Shown here piece by piece: positions 9,398-17,812 of a DNA stretch of 64,000 nucleotides (its first letter is position 1; every line of letters begins with the position of its first letter). The stretch is taken from positions 1-64,000 of the forward strand of contig NZ_FOKE01000010.1 in the NCBI RefSeq assembly GCF_900112065.1, in the 5' to 3' direction. The notes beneath the pieces were generated by a model. It saw nothing but the letters and a program-made list of their open reading frames with translations. It searched no databases and was not told where the DNA came from. This stretch comes from Cohnella sp. OV330 (GTDB lineage: Bacteria > Bacillota > Bacilli > Paenibacillales > Paenibacillaceae). The position numbers and the translations under genes are program-made.

Positions 9398-9435
9398 GTC
9401 CGAATCCCTTCCTTTCTGCCCCTGGAACGGGGAAA

Positions 9436-9459
9436 GCCCGCCGGTCGAACGCGGCAGGC
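9436..9459 (-). terminator. Internal hairpin between binding-protein and permease genes
   Basis: On the minus strand GCCTGCCG and CGGCGGGC form a stem followed by TTTCC. A weak terminator here would let the binding protein be made in excess over the permeases. A comparable hairpin sits at 50534-50561 in the other binding-protein/permease gap. Confidence 0.5.
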
Positions 9460-9496
9460 CTTCCGCTTCTTCAGGAGTCGGTTGAACACAGGGCGA

Positions 9497-10960
9497 TTAT
9501 TCGCCGCCGCTGGCCTTGAGCTCCTTCTGAATGTCCTCGTAGATCTTGAACAGCTTGTCGCCGTACTGCTCGATGGTCATCTGCTTGTTCATGATGGAAG
9601 AGATCGGCTTGTAAACTTCGTCGGACGGGTTGTACTTGCTGCCCTTGGCGACGGCTTTGAACGTGCCGTTCACGGCTACCATGCCGCCGTCGACGGCTTT
9701 ATAGACATTGTAGGTCGTCTCGGAAAGGAACGCCTTGCCCAGGTCCGGCGCGCCTTTGACGGCGAGCACGCCCTTGGACGTCTCCGCGTTCAGCTGAACG
9801 CTCTTGTCCGAGTACAGGTAACGCAGGAATTCCTTGGCCAGCTCGGGGTTCTTCGCCTTGGCCGGGATCGCGATCTGCTCGACGTTCGTCATCGCGAGCG
9901 GCGGCTGGCCGGCTTGGCCCGACGGCACGCCGAGGAAGCCGAACTGGAAGCCGTCCTCGCGCGGCGCGTCCTTCATCTCGTCCTCGAACCACGTGCCGTT
10001 CGGGATGAACATCGCCTTGCCCTGCAGGAACGACGTCTGCGCCTGGGTATGGTTCAGCGCGACCGTGCCCTTCATGAGGGCGTTGTCGTCCGTCGCGATG
10101 CGCTCGAGGATGCCCCATACTTTTTTGAACGTCTCGCTCTTCCAGAACTCCGGGTCGTAGTTGAAAAATTGGTCCAGCGCTTCTTGCCCGCCGTAGCTGT
10201 AAATGGACGGAACGATAATCTGCTCCAGGTATCCCGGATACAGGCCTTGGTAGGTGAACAGCGCGCGTCCGTTCTCCTTGGCCGTGGCGTTCGCGGCGAA
10301 GAAGTCGTCCCACGTCTTCGGCAGCTCGATGCCCTTCTTGTCGACGAGGTCCTTGTTGTACCAGAAGCCGAGTACGCCGAAATTGTACGGCGCGAGGTAT
10401 ACCTTGCCGTCGCCGTACGGCGACATGGCGCGGGATTCAAGCACGCCCGGGAGGATCTTGTCCTTCAGCGGCGCGCCGCCGTCCGCGGCCGGCGCGTTGA
10501 ACAGATCGGTCAGATCGAGGAGCGCGTTGTCCTTGATCAGGCCGTTCAGGAAAGGCACGTTGTCGCCGCCGGCCATGTACAGGAAATCGGGCGGATTGCC
10601 GGCGACCGCCTTCGGGCGGACGAGCTCGGCGATCTTCGGGCTCGCGGTGATGTTGATCTTGGTGCCGGGATAGTCCTTCATGAAGTCTTCCGCGATCCGG
10701 TCCCAGTACTCGCGGCCATAGCCGCCCTGGAAGACGGCGATGTTCAGCTCCGTATTTTCAAACGTTTTGGCGCCTGCCGCGCTCGGCGACGCTGACGCGC
10801 TAGCGCTTGCGGATGCGCTTGCATTTGCGGACGCGCTGCCGCTTGGCGAAGCTGTTCCGTTGGCGTTTCCGCCGCCGTTGCCGTTCGAGCCGCAACCTGC
10901 CAGCATGGATACCGCCAGCGCCGACGCGCCTACGGCGGTCAACCATTTCTTTGTACTCAT
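9497..10960 (-). CDS. Sugar-binding lipoprotein of CUT1 transporter
   Basis: The 487-residue product has a lipoprotein signal (lipobox LAGC, Cys at about 23) and a low-complexity linker of alternating Ala and Ser (residues 35-62). It is followed by a type-1 extracellular solute-binding fold (TELNIAVFQGGYGREYWDRI...). It captures oligosaccharides outside the membrane and delivers them to the downstream permeases. The ATG at 10960 follows GAGGGGG. A TATAAT box (10990-10995 on the minus strand) without a good -35 lies just upstream, as expected of an activator-dependent promoter under the adjacent AraC-type regulator. The ligand is not identifiable from sequence alone. Confidence 0.92.
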   Translation of the reverse strand: MSTKKWLTAVGASALAVSMLAGCGSNGNGGGNANGTASPSGSASANASASASASASASPSAAGAKTFENTELNIAVFQGGYGREYWDRIAEDFMKDYPGTKINITASPKIAELVRPKAVAGNPPDFLYMAGGDNVPFLNGLIKDNALLDLTDLFNAPAADGGAPLKDKILPGVLESRAMSPYGDGKVYLAPYNFGVLGFWYNKDLVDKKGIELPKTWDDFFAANATAKENGRALFTYQGLYPGYLEQIIVPSIYSYGGQEALDQFFNYDPEFWKSETFKKVWGILERIATDDNALMKGTVALNHTQAQTSFLQGKAMFIPNGTWFEDEMKDAPREDGFQFGFLGVPSGQAGQPPLAMTNVEQIAIPAKAKNPELAKEFLRYLYSDKSVQLNAETSKGVLAVKGAPDLGKAFLSETTYNVYKAVDGGMVAVNGTFKAVAKGSKYNPSDEVYKPISSIMNKQMTIEQYGDKLFKIYEDIQKELKASGGE

Positions 10961-10989
10961 TTCTGGACCCCCTCGGATGAGATGGCTTC

Positions 10990-10995
10990 ATTATA
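10990..10995 (-). promoter_or_regulatory. Probable -10 box of the glycan-transport operon
   Basis: TATAAT on the minus strand, 30 bp before the binding-protein ATG. The hexamer 17 bp further upstream (TATGGC) is a poor -35, consistent with control by an activator. Confidence 0.5.
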
Positions 10996-11121
10996 CGTGC
11001 ATGGGGTCTGGCGCCATATGAACGATTCGAATGAGAAGCATGGAGAATATTATGGAGTTCGCGTGTAGCGTTCCATGACATGGAGATTTGCGTAAAAGCG
11101 CAATCTTAAAATCGTCCAGGT

Positions 11122-11136
11122 TTGCAAACGCTTAAA
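11122..11136. promoter_or_regulatory. cre-like catabolite control site
   Basis: TTGCAAACGCTTAAA matches the Bacillus cre consensus WTGNAANCGNWNNCA at all but one informative position. It lies about 160 bp upstream of the binding-protein start codon, so it may or may not be functional. CcpA control of a sugar uptake operon would be usual. Confidence 0.4.
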
Positions 11137-11218
11137 GCTAACATAGTCTTGTCCTGGGTATGATATTCCGCAGTGCGGGGACGTCGAAGTGCCGGAGCGC
11201 GGCGTGGAGTCGCGCGGT

Positions 11219-11612
11219 ACCGCACAATAATTGTGCGGTTCTGGGCGTTGTTCACAGTTGGCCTCCAGTAGCTCGCTTTTCCCGCCTCCGTCGCAGCTTC
11301 GGCGAGGCGGAACCGCACAAAAATTGTGCGGTTCTGAGCATTGCTCGCGGTTGGCCCCCAGTAACTCGCTTTTCTCGCCTCCGTCGCAGGTGGCGTAGCG
11401 CGGAATCGCACAAAATTTGTGCGGTTCTGGGCGTTGCTCGCTGTTGGCCCCCAGTAACTTGCTTTTCCCGCCTCCGCCGCAGGTGAAGTGCTGCGGAACC
11501 GCACAAAAATTGTGCGGTTCCGGGCGTTGTTCGCGGTTGGCCTCCAGTAACTCGCTTTTCTCGCCTCCGTCGCAGGTGGCGTGCCTCGGAACCGCACAAA
11601 ATTTGTGCGGTT
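11219..11612. repeat. 93 bp tandem array with a palindrome in every unit
   Basis: A roughly 22 bp palindrome (ACCGCACAA...TTGTGCGGT) recurs at 11219-11240, 11311-11333, 11404-11426, 11497-11519 and 11590-11612, exactly 93 bp apart in every step. The intervening sequence (GGCCTCCAGTAACTCGC and so on) is also conserved. Because 93 is divisible by three, several frames are open on both strands, giving spurious reading frames with 31-residue repeats; no ribosome site or plausible protein supports coding. The array fills most of the 876 bp gap 10961-11836 between the response regulator and the binding-protein gene. Confidence 0.9.
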
Positions 11613-11656
11613 CTGGGCAAGGCACAGAGATTGGTTAGTTTGAGCACCATCCTCAT

Positions 11657-11805
11657 GCACATATCTTGTGCGTATTGGCGCTACATGCTGCAAGCAACCG
11701 TGACTCGCGCTCCGTCATGCACAATGATTGTGCATGACAGCGATACACGATATCCTCAGCCAACCGCCACGCCCCATCATGCACACTTATTGTGCATGAT
11801 GGGGC
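11657..11805. repeat. Three palindromes at 62 bp spacing
   Basis: Palindromes with a GCAC...GTGC core lie at 11657-11671, 11714-11738 (perfect 11 bp arms GTCATGCACAA) and 11771-11805 (perfect 15 bp arms GCCCCATCATGCACA). Their centres are 62 bp apart, and the first is 63 bp from the last palindrome of the 93 bp array. The last one lies 32 bp past the response-regulator stop and could act as its transcript end, although no T run follows. Confidence 0.8.
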
Positions 11806-11836
11806 GATGACCCGCCTTCCCCATGCGACAGCAAGC

Positions 11837-13510
11837 TCAGTCCGCCGGCTTCACGTTCTTCGGTGCGATGCCGAAGCGCTTCTTGAACAGCCGGTTGAAG
11901 TAGAACGGGTCGTGGATGCCGACCTCGGCCGCCGCCTGCTTCACGAGGTAGCGGCCGGTCTCGAGCAGCGCATACGCCTTCTGCATCCGAATCTCGTTCA
12001 GGTGCGTCAGCAGGCTGCGGCCGGTCTCCGCCTTGAAGACGTGGCACAGGTAGGGCTCGGACAGGCCGACATGCGCGGCCACGTCCGCGATGGCGAGCCG
12101 TTCCGCGTACCGGTACTCCAGGTAGCGGAGCGCCTGCCGCACCTCTTCCCGCGCGGCCGGGTAAGCGTCCCGCTTCGCATCCGCCTGCTCGGCCGCATCC
12201 TCGGCCAGCTCGCGCACCGCCTCCTTGAGCTGCGTATCCGTCGCGGCCGCCGACACGCGCGCTAGCCATGGCGCTTCGTCCCAGTCGCGGCGGATGCCGA
12301 AGCCCTGCGCGTTGGCGAGGCCGAGGACGCTCCCGCCAAGCGACCGCTTCAGCACGCGCGCGGCGATGCGCCGCTCGGCCGCGGTCTCGATCAGGCGCAG
12401 CGCGCCCTCGACCCACAGATCGGTCGAGCCGGCCTGCGGCTTGCCCCGCACCGACTCGCGCAAGCTCGCTTCGGCCCGGCGGTACTCGTCGTCCTCCTCG
12501 GCCGGCAGCGTCCGGTTCGACAGCCCCGCCGCGCTGAGCTGCGCGTAGAACAGCAGCTGCGCCGCCCGCCGATTCCCGCGCATCTGCTCCAGCAGCGCCT
12601 CGGCATCCGATGCCGGCTCGGCGAAGACGACCTGCGTCTGCGCATTGTAATACATCGCGCACAAGCTCTGGATCCGCCGCGCCGCGTCGCCTGCCTCCGG
12701 CACGGCCTGCGCGGCCGAGTACCCGGCCGCCAGCACGAAGCAGCCGTCGTCCGCCTTGACGGCATGCGCCCACCTGCGTCCGGGGAACAAGCTGTCCGCG
12801 AGGTCGCCCAGCTTGTCCGCGAAGCTGTCGCCCTCCGGCCTTGCGGGCTCCTCATCCCGCAGCCGGACGAGAAAGGCCAGCACGCGCTCGCCCTTGTCCT
12901 GCCAGATCTCGCGCGACACGGCCGCGTCCGCGCTCCCCGGCAGGCCTTCGCCGCCAGCATCGCCGCCCGCGTCTCTCCGCGCCTCCGCATCCATCGCGGC
13001 GAGCCAGCCCTTGATCCGAGCCGCGCGCTCCCGGCCCGCCCGCTCCCGGTCCGCCCCCGCCTGCGTCCCCGCCAGCGCTCCCCCCTCGGCGTCGCTCGTG
13101 CCGTCCGCCGCCTCTCCTGCCGCCCCCCTGCGCGCATCCAGCTTGGCCGCGATCTCACCGAGCGCCTCCATGAAGCTCTCGCTTTTCAGCGTCAGCTTGA
13201 GCATATAATCGTGCGCGCCGCACTTCAGCGCCTCCCGGACGAGGTCGAAGTCGTTGTAGTTGCTCAGCACGAGCACTTCTCCGTCGAAGCCGCCCGAGGC
13301 GAGCGCCTTGATCAACCCGATGCCATCCAGCTCCGGCATCTTGATATCCGTGATGACGATATCCGCCTTGCCGTCCCGGGCCAGCTCCAGCGCGGCGCGG
13401 CCGTTCGCGGCGGCGCCGACGTACTCGAAGCGGCCGTCGTCCCATCGGATCATCGACTTGACCGCATGCCTCACGATCATCTCGTCATCCGCGATCAGTA
13501 TTTTGTACAT
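11837..13510 (-). CDS. YesN-type response regulator with AraC DNA-binding domain
   Basis: The 557-residue product has a receiver domain at residues 1-122 with phosphoacceptor D55 (IVITDIKMPELDG). A long Ala/Arg-rich middle region (130-440) follows. The AraC-type double helix-turn-helix is at about 455-552 (LAIADVAAHVGLSEPYLCHVFKA; AAAEVGIHDPFYFNRLFKKRFG). It is probably the transcriptional activator of the downstream transporter/GH35/GH29/sulfatase genes. The gene overlaps the 3' end of its partner kinase by 26 bp, so the two are cotranscribed. It is longer than many relatives because of the middle region. Confidence 0.93.
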   Translation of the reverse strand: MYKILIADDEMIVRHAVKSMIRWDDGRFEYVGAAANGRAALELARDGKADIVITDIKMPELDGIGLIKALASGGFDGEVLVLSNYNDFDLVREALKCGAHDYMLKLTLKSESFMEALGEIAAKLDARRGAAGEAADGTSDAEGGALAGTQAGADRERAGRERAARIKGWLAAMDAEARRDAGGDAGGEGLPGSADAAVSREIWQDKGERVLAFLVRLRDEEPARPEGDSFADKLGDLADSLFPGRRWAHAVKADDGCFVLAAGYSAAQAVPEAGDAARRIQSLCAMYYNAQTQVVFAEPASDAEALLEQMRGNRRAAQLLFYAQLSAAGLSNRTLPAEEDDEYRRAEASLRESVRGKPQAGSTDLWVEGALRLIETAAERRIAARVLKRSLGGSVLGLANAQGFGIRRDWDEAPWLARVSAAATDTQLKEAVRELAEDAAEQADAKRDAYPAAREEVRQALRYLEYRYAERLAIADVAAHVGLSEPYLCHVFKAETGRSLLTHLNEIRMQKAYALLETGRYLVKQAAAEVGIHDPFYFNRLFKKRFGIAPKNVKPAD

Positions 13511-15326
13511 CGCCCTTCTCTCCTTTCAGCACGATCGGCAGCACGATCGGCAGCACGATCGTCGTCTCCGTCCCTTCCTGCACGACGCTCGCCGTCGTCA
13601 GCCCGTACGGCGCGCCGAAGTGCAGGCGGATCCGCTCGTCCACGTTTCCGATGCCGATCCCGGACAGCTTGGCATGCGACATGCCGCGCGAGCCCGCCTC
13701 GACGGCATCGAACCCCTTCCCATCGTCCCTAATCCGGATCCGCACCCGCGCCCCGTCCCGCTCGCCGGTTACCTTGATCCGCACGCTCCGCCCTTCGTCG
13801 CCGCCCCCGTGCAAAATCGAATTTTCCACGATCGGCTGCAAAATGAACTTCGGCACGAGACAGTCGCGGAGCTCGTCCTCGATCGCAAGCTCCAGCTCGA
13901 ACGAGTCCCCGTAGCGGATGCGCTGGATCATCGCGTAGTGCGTCAGATTGTCCAGCTCGCGGTCGAGCGGGATGAGCTCCTCCTTGACCAGGATCGTGTT
14001 GCGCAGCAGCTCCGACAGCGACGCGATGCCTTGCGAGACGGCGTCGTTGCCGCCCAGCATGGCGCTCCATTTGAGCGAATTCAGCGTGTTGAACAAAAAA
14101 TGCGGATTGATCTGCGCCTGCAGCATCGCGAGCTCCGCGTCCCGCTTGGCCTGCTGCTCCGATTCGACCTGGTAGATCAGCTCCTTGAGCCGGCCGACCA
14201 TCCGGTCGATCGTCTCCGCGAGGATGCCCATCTCGTCGGGGTACGAGGGTCCGATCTTTTGCTGCAGCTGGCCCATCCGCACCTGATTCGCGTACTGCAG
14301 CAGCTTGCGCACGGGGCCGCTGATGCTGATATAGATCCACATCGCGAGCATGCCGGCGAGCAGCAGGATCAACAGGCAGATGAGGACGACGTTGTGGCGC
14401 AGCACCGACAGTTCCGAGACGAGGAACGAGCGGGGGATCATCCCGACCAGGTACCAGTCCGCCGACCGAATGTACGAGCTGGTCACGAGCGTGCGCTCCC
14501 CGTCGACATCCGCGTAAAAAGCCCGTTCCTCGCGGGACGCCTGCCTTCGTGCCTGGACGCCCTCGAACACCTTTTCCCGGTAAAGAGAGCCTTGTCCGAT
14601 CGCGGGAGAGAGAGAAGAAACGACGACGCCGGCGGCATCCGACAGGTAGATCGAGCTTCCTTCCCCCAGATCCACAGACTCGTAGGTGTTGCGGGAGAAC
14701 ACCTTCTCGTCGATGACGATGATCAGGTAGCCGATCTGCCGGTTCAGGTTGTTCTCGGCGAAGATCCGGCGGCTGAGCGCGATCCGGCTGGAGCCGCGGT
14801 TGTTCCGGATGCCCGTCCAGTACGCATTGCTCTTGCTGTCCGCGACCAGGGTCGTCAGCTCGCGGATCCGCGCCTCGGGATACAGCTCGAAGCCGAGATC
14901 GAACATCGACTGGCCGTCGTTGGTCATTACGATGACGTTCGACAGGTTGCTGAGGCTGAAGATCTGCTGGCCGAGCTCGTCCTTGATTCGCGTGCGCAGC
15001 TCGCTCTTCTCGATGTCGGCCATCTTCGAAAACTTCGGCAGGCCGCCCTGGATCAGCTTGTTAATGATGATCGTCTCGCTCAGCGTCTCGTACTGCTCGA
15101 GCTCGCGCGTCGTGTTCTGGGCGAGCTGGTCGAGCACCTGCGTCGACGAAGCGCTGAGCTTGTTCGTGATCGAGGCCTCGTACTTCTGATTGGAGTAGAT
15201 CGCCACGACGGCGACGGGGAGCAGAGAAGTGATGAGAAAAGCGGCCAGCAGCCGCCGCTTGATGGACAACCGCCGGAGCGAGAAGACCGATCGTCCGAGT
15301 GCGCGCAAAGAGGGGAGCCGCGGCAT
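13485..15326 (-). CDS. YesM-type sensor histidine kinase
   Basis: The 613-residue membrane kinase is partner to the regulator at 11837-13510. An N-terminal membrane segment (LLAAFLITSLLPVAVVAIY) is followed by an extracellular sensor region of about 250 residues. A second membrane segment (VVLICLLILLLAGMLAMWIYI), a HAMP linker, the His-kinase motif INPHFLFNTLNSLKW and the ATPase motifs DDGKGFD and GIGIGNVDERIRLHFG follow. The ATG at 15326 is chosen because AGGTGAAC precedes it; a TTG at 15386 would add 20 residues without a ribosome site. It probably senses the sugar, possibly with the binding protein. The C-terminus includes a short direct repeat (VLPIVLPIVL). Confidence 0.92.
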   Translation of the reverse strand: MPRLPSLRALGRSVFSLRRLSIKRRLLAAFLITSLLPVAVVAIYSNQKYEASITNKLSASSTQVLDQLAQNTTRELEQYETLSETIIINKLIQGGLPKFSKMADIEKSELRTRIKDELGQQIFSLSNLSNVIVMTNDGQSMFDLGFELYPEARIRELTTLVADSKSNAYWTGIRNNRGSSRIALSRRIFAENNLNRQIGYLIIVIDEKVFSRNTYESVDLGEGSSIYLSDAAGVVVSSLSPAIGQGSLYREKVFEGVQARRQASREERAFYADVDGERTLVTSSYIRSADWYLVGMIPRSFLVSELSVLRHNVVLICLLILLLAGMLAMWIYISISGPVRKLLQYANQVRMGQLQQKIGPSYPDEMGILAETIDRMVGRLKELIYQVESEQQAKRDAELAMLQAQINPHFLFNTLNSLKWSAMLGGNDAVSQGIASLSELLRNTILVKEELIPLDRELDNLTHYAMIQRIRYGDSFELELAIEDELRDCLVPKFILQPIVENSILHGGGDEGRSVRIKVTGERDGARVRIRIRDDGKGFDAVEAGSRGMSHAKLSGIGIGNVDERIRLHFGAPYGLTTASVVQEGTETTIVLPIVLPIVLKGEKGDVQNTDRG

Positions 15327-15432
15327 GCCGTTCACCTGCTTGGTTCGTTTTTTTCTAATCTTATACGTAAACGATACATCCGCCAACCGGCAATCGCAGG
15401 CATGCGGACCGGCGCGGCCCGCAGCAACGCAA

Positions 15433-15458
15433 AGAAGCCGGCTCTCGCGAACCGGCTT
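15433..15458 (-). terminator. Hairpin past the SDR gene
   Basis: AAGCCGG and CCGGCTT pair around a GC-rich loop on the minus strand, followed by the weak T stretch CTTTG. It is 16 bp past the SDR stop. Confidence 0.55.
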
Positions 15459-15473
15459 GCGGCGCAGCGCGCC

Positions 15474-16316
15474 TTATAAATTCAATTGAATTTTCCGCGT
15501 GTTCAGCATGCCTTCCAGTCCGGTCGGATCCTGACTGGTCTTGAAGCGTGCGAACGTCTCGGCGGCCTCGGAGGTCCGGATACGCAGGGGCTTGGTCTCC
15601 AAGCGCAGCAGCCCGCTCACGACGTCCGCGACCGACTCCGCCGTCTGCGGCACGGAATTGCGGCTGGCGAATCCGTCCAGGTACCGCTGGACGACAGGCT
15701 TGTACTCGTCGTCGAGGATGCCGCCCGTCGCGTTCACCTGCGCCATCACCGTGCCTACGAATTGGGTCGCGATCGCGCCCGGCTCCAGCAGCGTGACGTC
15801 GATGTTGAACGTCGGCTTGTAATACGTCGCCAGGCTCTCCAGCAGTCCCTCCACCGCGAACTTGCTGGCGCAATAGATCTCGTTGAGCGGCTGCCCGACC
15901 AACCCGCCGACGCTGGAGGTCGCGATGATATAGCCTCCGTTCGTCGCTTTGCGAAGCAGCGGCAGCGCCGCCCGAATCGTGTGCATCACGCCGTAGACGT
16001 TCGTATCGAACACCCGCTGGATATCCGCCGGGTCGGCTTGTCCCAATGCACGGAGGAATCCGAAGCCCGCATTGCAGAAAAGCACGTCGAGCGTCCCTTG
16101 TTCGCTCTCGATCAGGCCGAATGCCGCCTCAAGCGAGGAGACTTCCGTGACCTCCATTTCCACCCAATGCAGGTTGTCCCGATCGGCAAAACGCTCGCGG
16201 TCCCGCTCCACGTGGCGGGTTCCCGCGTATACGATCCAGCCCTCTTCCGCCAGCTTGAGCGCCGTTGCCAGCCCGATTCCCGACGAAGCGCCCGTGATTG
16301 CGATGATTCCGCTCAT
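15474..16316 (-). CDS. Short-chain dehydrogenase/reductase
   Basis: The 280-residue classical SDR carries the nucleotide motif TGASSGIG (residues 8-15), the NAG motif (CNAGFG), and catalytic S...YCASK (about residues 144-160). The C-terminus is longer than the 250-residue core, as in retinol/17-beta-type SDRs often annotated as oxidoreductases. It probably reduces or oxidises a small carbonyl/alcohol with NAD(P)(H); the substrate is not deducible. It lies 12 bp after the DUF1905 gene on the same strand, so the two may be cotranscribed. Confidence 0.88.
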   Translation of the reverse strand: MSGIIAITGASSGIGLATALKLAEEGWIVYAGTRHVERDRERFADRDNLHWVEMEVTEVSSLEAAFGLIESEQGTLDVLFCNAGFGFLRALGQADPADIQRVFDTNVYGVMHTIRAALPLLRKATNGGYIIATSSVGGLVGQPLNEIYCASKFAVEGLLESLATYYKPTFNIDVTLLEPGAIATQFVGTVMAQVNATGGILDDEYKPVVQRYLDGFASRNSVPQTAESVADVVSGLLRLETKPLRIRTSEAAETFARFKTSQDPTGLEGMLNTRKIQLNL

Positions 16317-16328
16317 CTCATAGCCCCT

Positions 16329-16778
16329 TTAAACGGTTTTGCCTTCGCTTAGCGCTTGCACGGCCTTGTCGATGCGACGCAGACGCGTCTCCTCGGTCTT
16401 CGCGCCTTCGACGGAGAGCACGATGCGGCTCTTGTTGCTATTCGAGAGTCCGTCGTAGAAGGCGAGCGCCGCAGGCGCTCCCGCCAGCGCAGACGCCAGA
16501 TCGTCCGGCACCTTGACCTCTCGCGGATCCGTATCCAGCTTGAGCTCCACTTCGACCTCGTCCCCCGCCGCGACGCCGGCGGCTCCGCGATGCTCCGCGC
16601 TGACCGGAAGCATGTAGCGTCCGCCCATGACCGCCACCGTGCTGCGGTACGTATAACCGCCGATCGTCGCGTACACCGCCGGCTTTTTGCCCGCGCCCAG
16701 CGCTTCGACCGCTTCGGCCGGCACCTCGATACCGGTCGCCGTCTTGCCGTGAAGCTCGACCGTCGCTTTAAACTTCAT
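16329..16778 (-). CDS. DUF1905 / YdeI (OmpD-associated)-type protein
   Basis: The 149-residue product begins MKFKATVELHGKTATGIEVPAE, the DUF1905 beta-barrel-like domain (residues 1-90). It ends with the YdeI-type helical region (VPDDLASALAGAPAALAFYDGLSNSNKSRIV...ETRLRRIDKAVQALSEGK). Homologues have been linked to bacteriocin resistance, but the biochemical role is unclear. The start follows GGAGCG. The next gene (SDR) starts 12 bp after the stop. Confidence 0.85.
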   Translation of the reverse strand: MKFKATVELHGKTATGIEVPAEAVEALGAGKKPAVYATIGGYTYRSTVAVMGGRYMLPVSAEHRGAAGVAAGDEVEVELKLDTDPREVKVPDDLASALAGAPAALAFYDGLSNSNKSRIVLSVEGAKTEETRLRRIDKAVQALSEGKTV

Positions 16779-16857
16779 ATTCGCTCCGCTCCTCTGCTAT
16801 GATCTCTTCCACACCAGTATAGCAGGCCGGCGCGCGACTCGTCAGAACGAAGCGGAG

Positions 16858-17421
16858 CTACATCTTTTCCCCGCCGGTCTCCTTGATTTTCTTGTTCATC
16901 TTGGCGATCCCATAGCCGAGCAGGACGAATAAGCTTGCATAGACGACGATCACCGGCACTCCGACTCCCCATCGCATCGCGCCATCGAGCCTGGAGAAGA
17001 TATTCGTGAAGTTGGCGAACACAATCGCGACATTCGCGAGCAGCACCACCGCCATCACGCGCTGGATCTTCTTGTAGTGCTCGACGAGAGATTCCCGGTC
17101 CGTATACAGCTTCGGCGTTTCTCCCGGCTCCCACGGCCTTCGGAAATAATGCCAGATGCCGCTGGCCGTGCTCACGTACTCCCATCCGACGTCCCGGTAC
17201 AACTCGGTGTATTCGTCCAGCTTGCCGTTTTTCTTCGTGAGGCCGCCCTGATAGTCGAGAGCGTAGGTGTATCGGACCGTCTCGTCCCGCTCGAACTCGC
17301 TGCTGAACGCGCCTCCCTTCGTGAGGTGCAGCCCTTGGGCCGACAGCTCGTTCAGCCACCGCTCTTCCTTCTCGTAGTCCCAGCTCATCCAGGCGTGCCT
17401 TCTTTTCTCCATCCGCGCCAT
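16858..17421 (-). CDS. DUF2812 membrane protein, partner of PadR regulator
   Basis: The 187-residue product has an N-terminal DUF2812 region (WMSWDYEKEERWLNELSAQGLHL) of about 110 residues and two C-terminal membrane segments (VMAVVLLANVAIVFANF; GVPVIVVYASLFVLLGYGI). In Firmicutes this domain is typically encoded directly after a PadR regulator, as here: the ATG at 17421 lies 2 bp after the PadR stop and its ribosome site (GGGGGG) is inside the PadR gene. The longer frame up to 18150 is rejected because it runs through the PadR gene and the intergenic repeats. Function unknown; probably a membrane-stress or envelope role (inference). Confidence 0.88.
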   Translation of the reverse strand: MARMEKRRHAWMSWDYEKEERWLNELSAQGLHLTKGGAFSSEFERDETVRYTYALDYQGGLTKKNGKLDEYTELYRDVGWEYVSTASGIWHYFRRPWEPGETPKLYTDRESLVEHYKKIQRVMAVVLLANVAIVFANFTNIFSRLDGAMRWGVGVPVIVVYASLFVLLGYGIAKMNKKIKETGGEKM

Positions 17422-17423
17422 CG

Positions 17424-17759
17424 TTAATCCCCCCCGTTCAAAGCTTGCCTGCCGACCACGAGCAGCTCTTCCAGCCTCCCGACCTCCGCCGCCAGTACCT
17501 CGCGCCCATCCGTCGTAATCGCGTACATCTTGCGCCGGGCGTCCGCGCCCTCCGGGCCTGGATGGGGCTCGATGAGCCCTTTTCCTTGCAGCGTGTTCAA
17601 CGCGGTGTAGAGCGTGCCCGCCCCCAGCTTGAGCCGGCCGTCGCTCATCCGCTCGACCTCCTGCATCATGCCGTAACCGTGCGACGGCTCCGCGCAGAGC
17701 GTCACCAGAATGTAGTAAAACGCCTCCGTCAACGGCAGCATTTGCTTCGATTTGTCCAC
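17424..17759 (-). CDS. PadR-family transcriptional repressor
   Basis: The 111-residue product is a PadR winged helix protein (LTEAFYYILVTLCAEPSHGYGMMQEVE, GAGTLYTALNTLQGKGLIEP, KMYAITTDGREVL) of the short PadR-s2 class. The start is GTG at 17759 with GGAGG. It should repress its own operon with the DUF2812 gene: the promoter at 17813-17841 contains matching 10 bp palindromes in the spacer and just downstream. Confidence 0.93.
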   Translation of the reverse strand: MDKSKQMLPLTEAFYYILVTLCAEPSHGYGMMQEVERMSDGRLKLGAGTLYTALNTLQGKGLIEPHPGPEGADARRKMYAITTDGREVLAAEVGRLEELLVVGRQALNGGD

Positions 17760-17793
17760 GTTGGTTCCTCCGCATCGCAGTTATATCGATTGG

Positions 17794-17803
17794 CGATATA
17801 TCG
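17794..17803. promoter_or_regulatory. Probable PadR operator, downstream copy
   Basis: Perfect palindrome CGATATATCG just downstream of the padR -10 box, identical to the copy at 17824-17833 and 30 bp (about three helical turns) from it. Confidence 0.6.
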
Positions 17804-17812
17804 TATACCGAT

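Noticed and set aside
8477..10795. 772-codon plus-strand open frame opposite the transporter genes
   Set aside because: It is antisense to clear permease and binding-protein genes, has a His/Arg/Asp-rich composition typical of GC-rich shadow frames, and no recognisable domain.
11106..11693. 195-codon minus-strand frame with 31-residue repeats
   Set aside because: The repeats follow from a 93 bp DNA period without stops; overlapping frames are open too, and there is no ribosome site or codon bias favouring one of them.
13260..15479. 739-codon plus-strand open frame opposite the histidine kinase
   Set aside because: Antisense shadow of a kinase whose motifs are complete; no ribosome site or domain.
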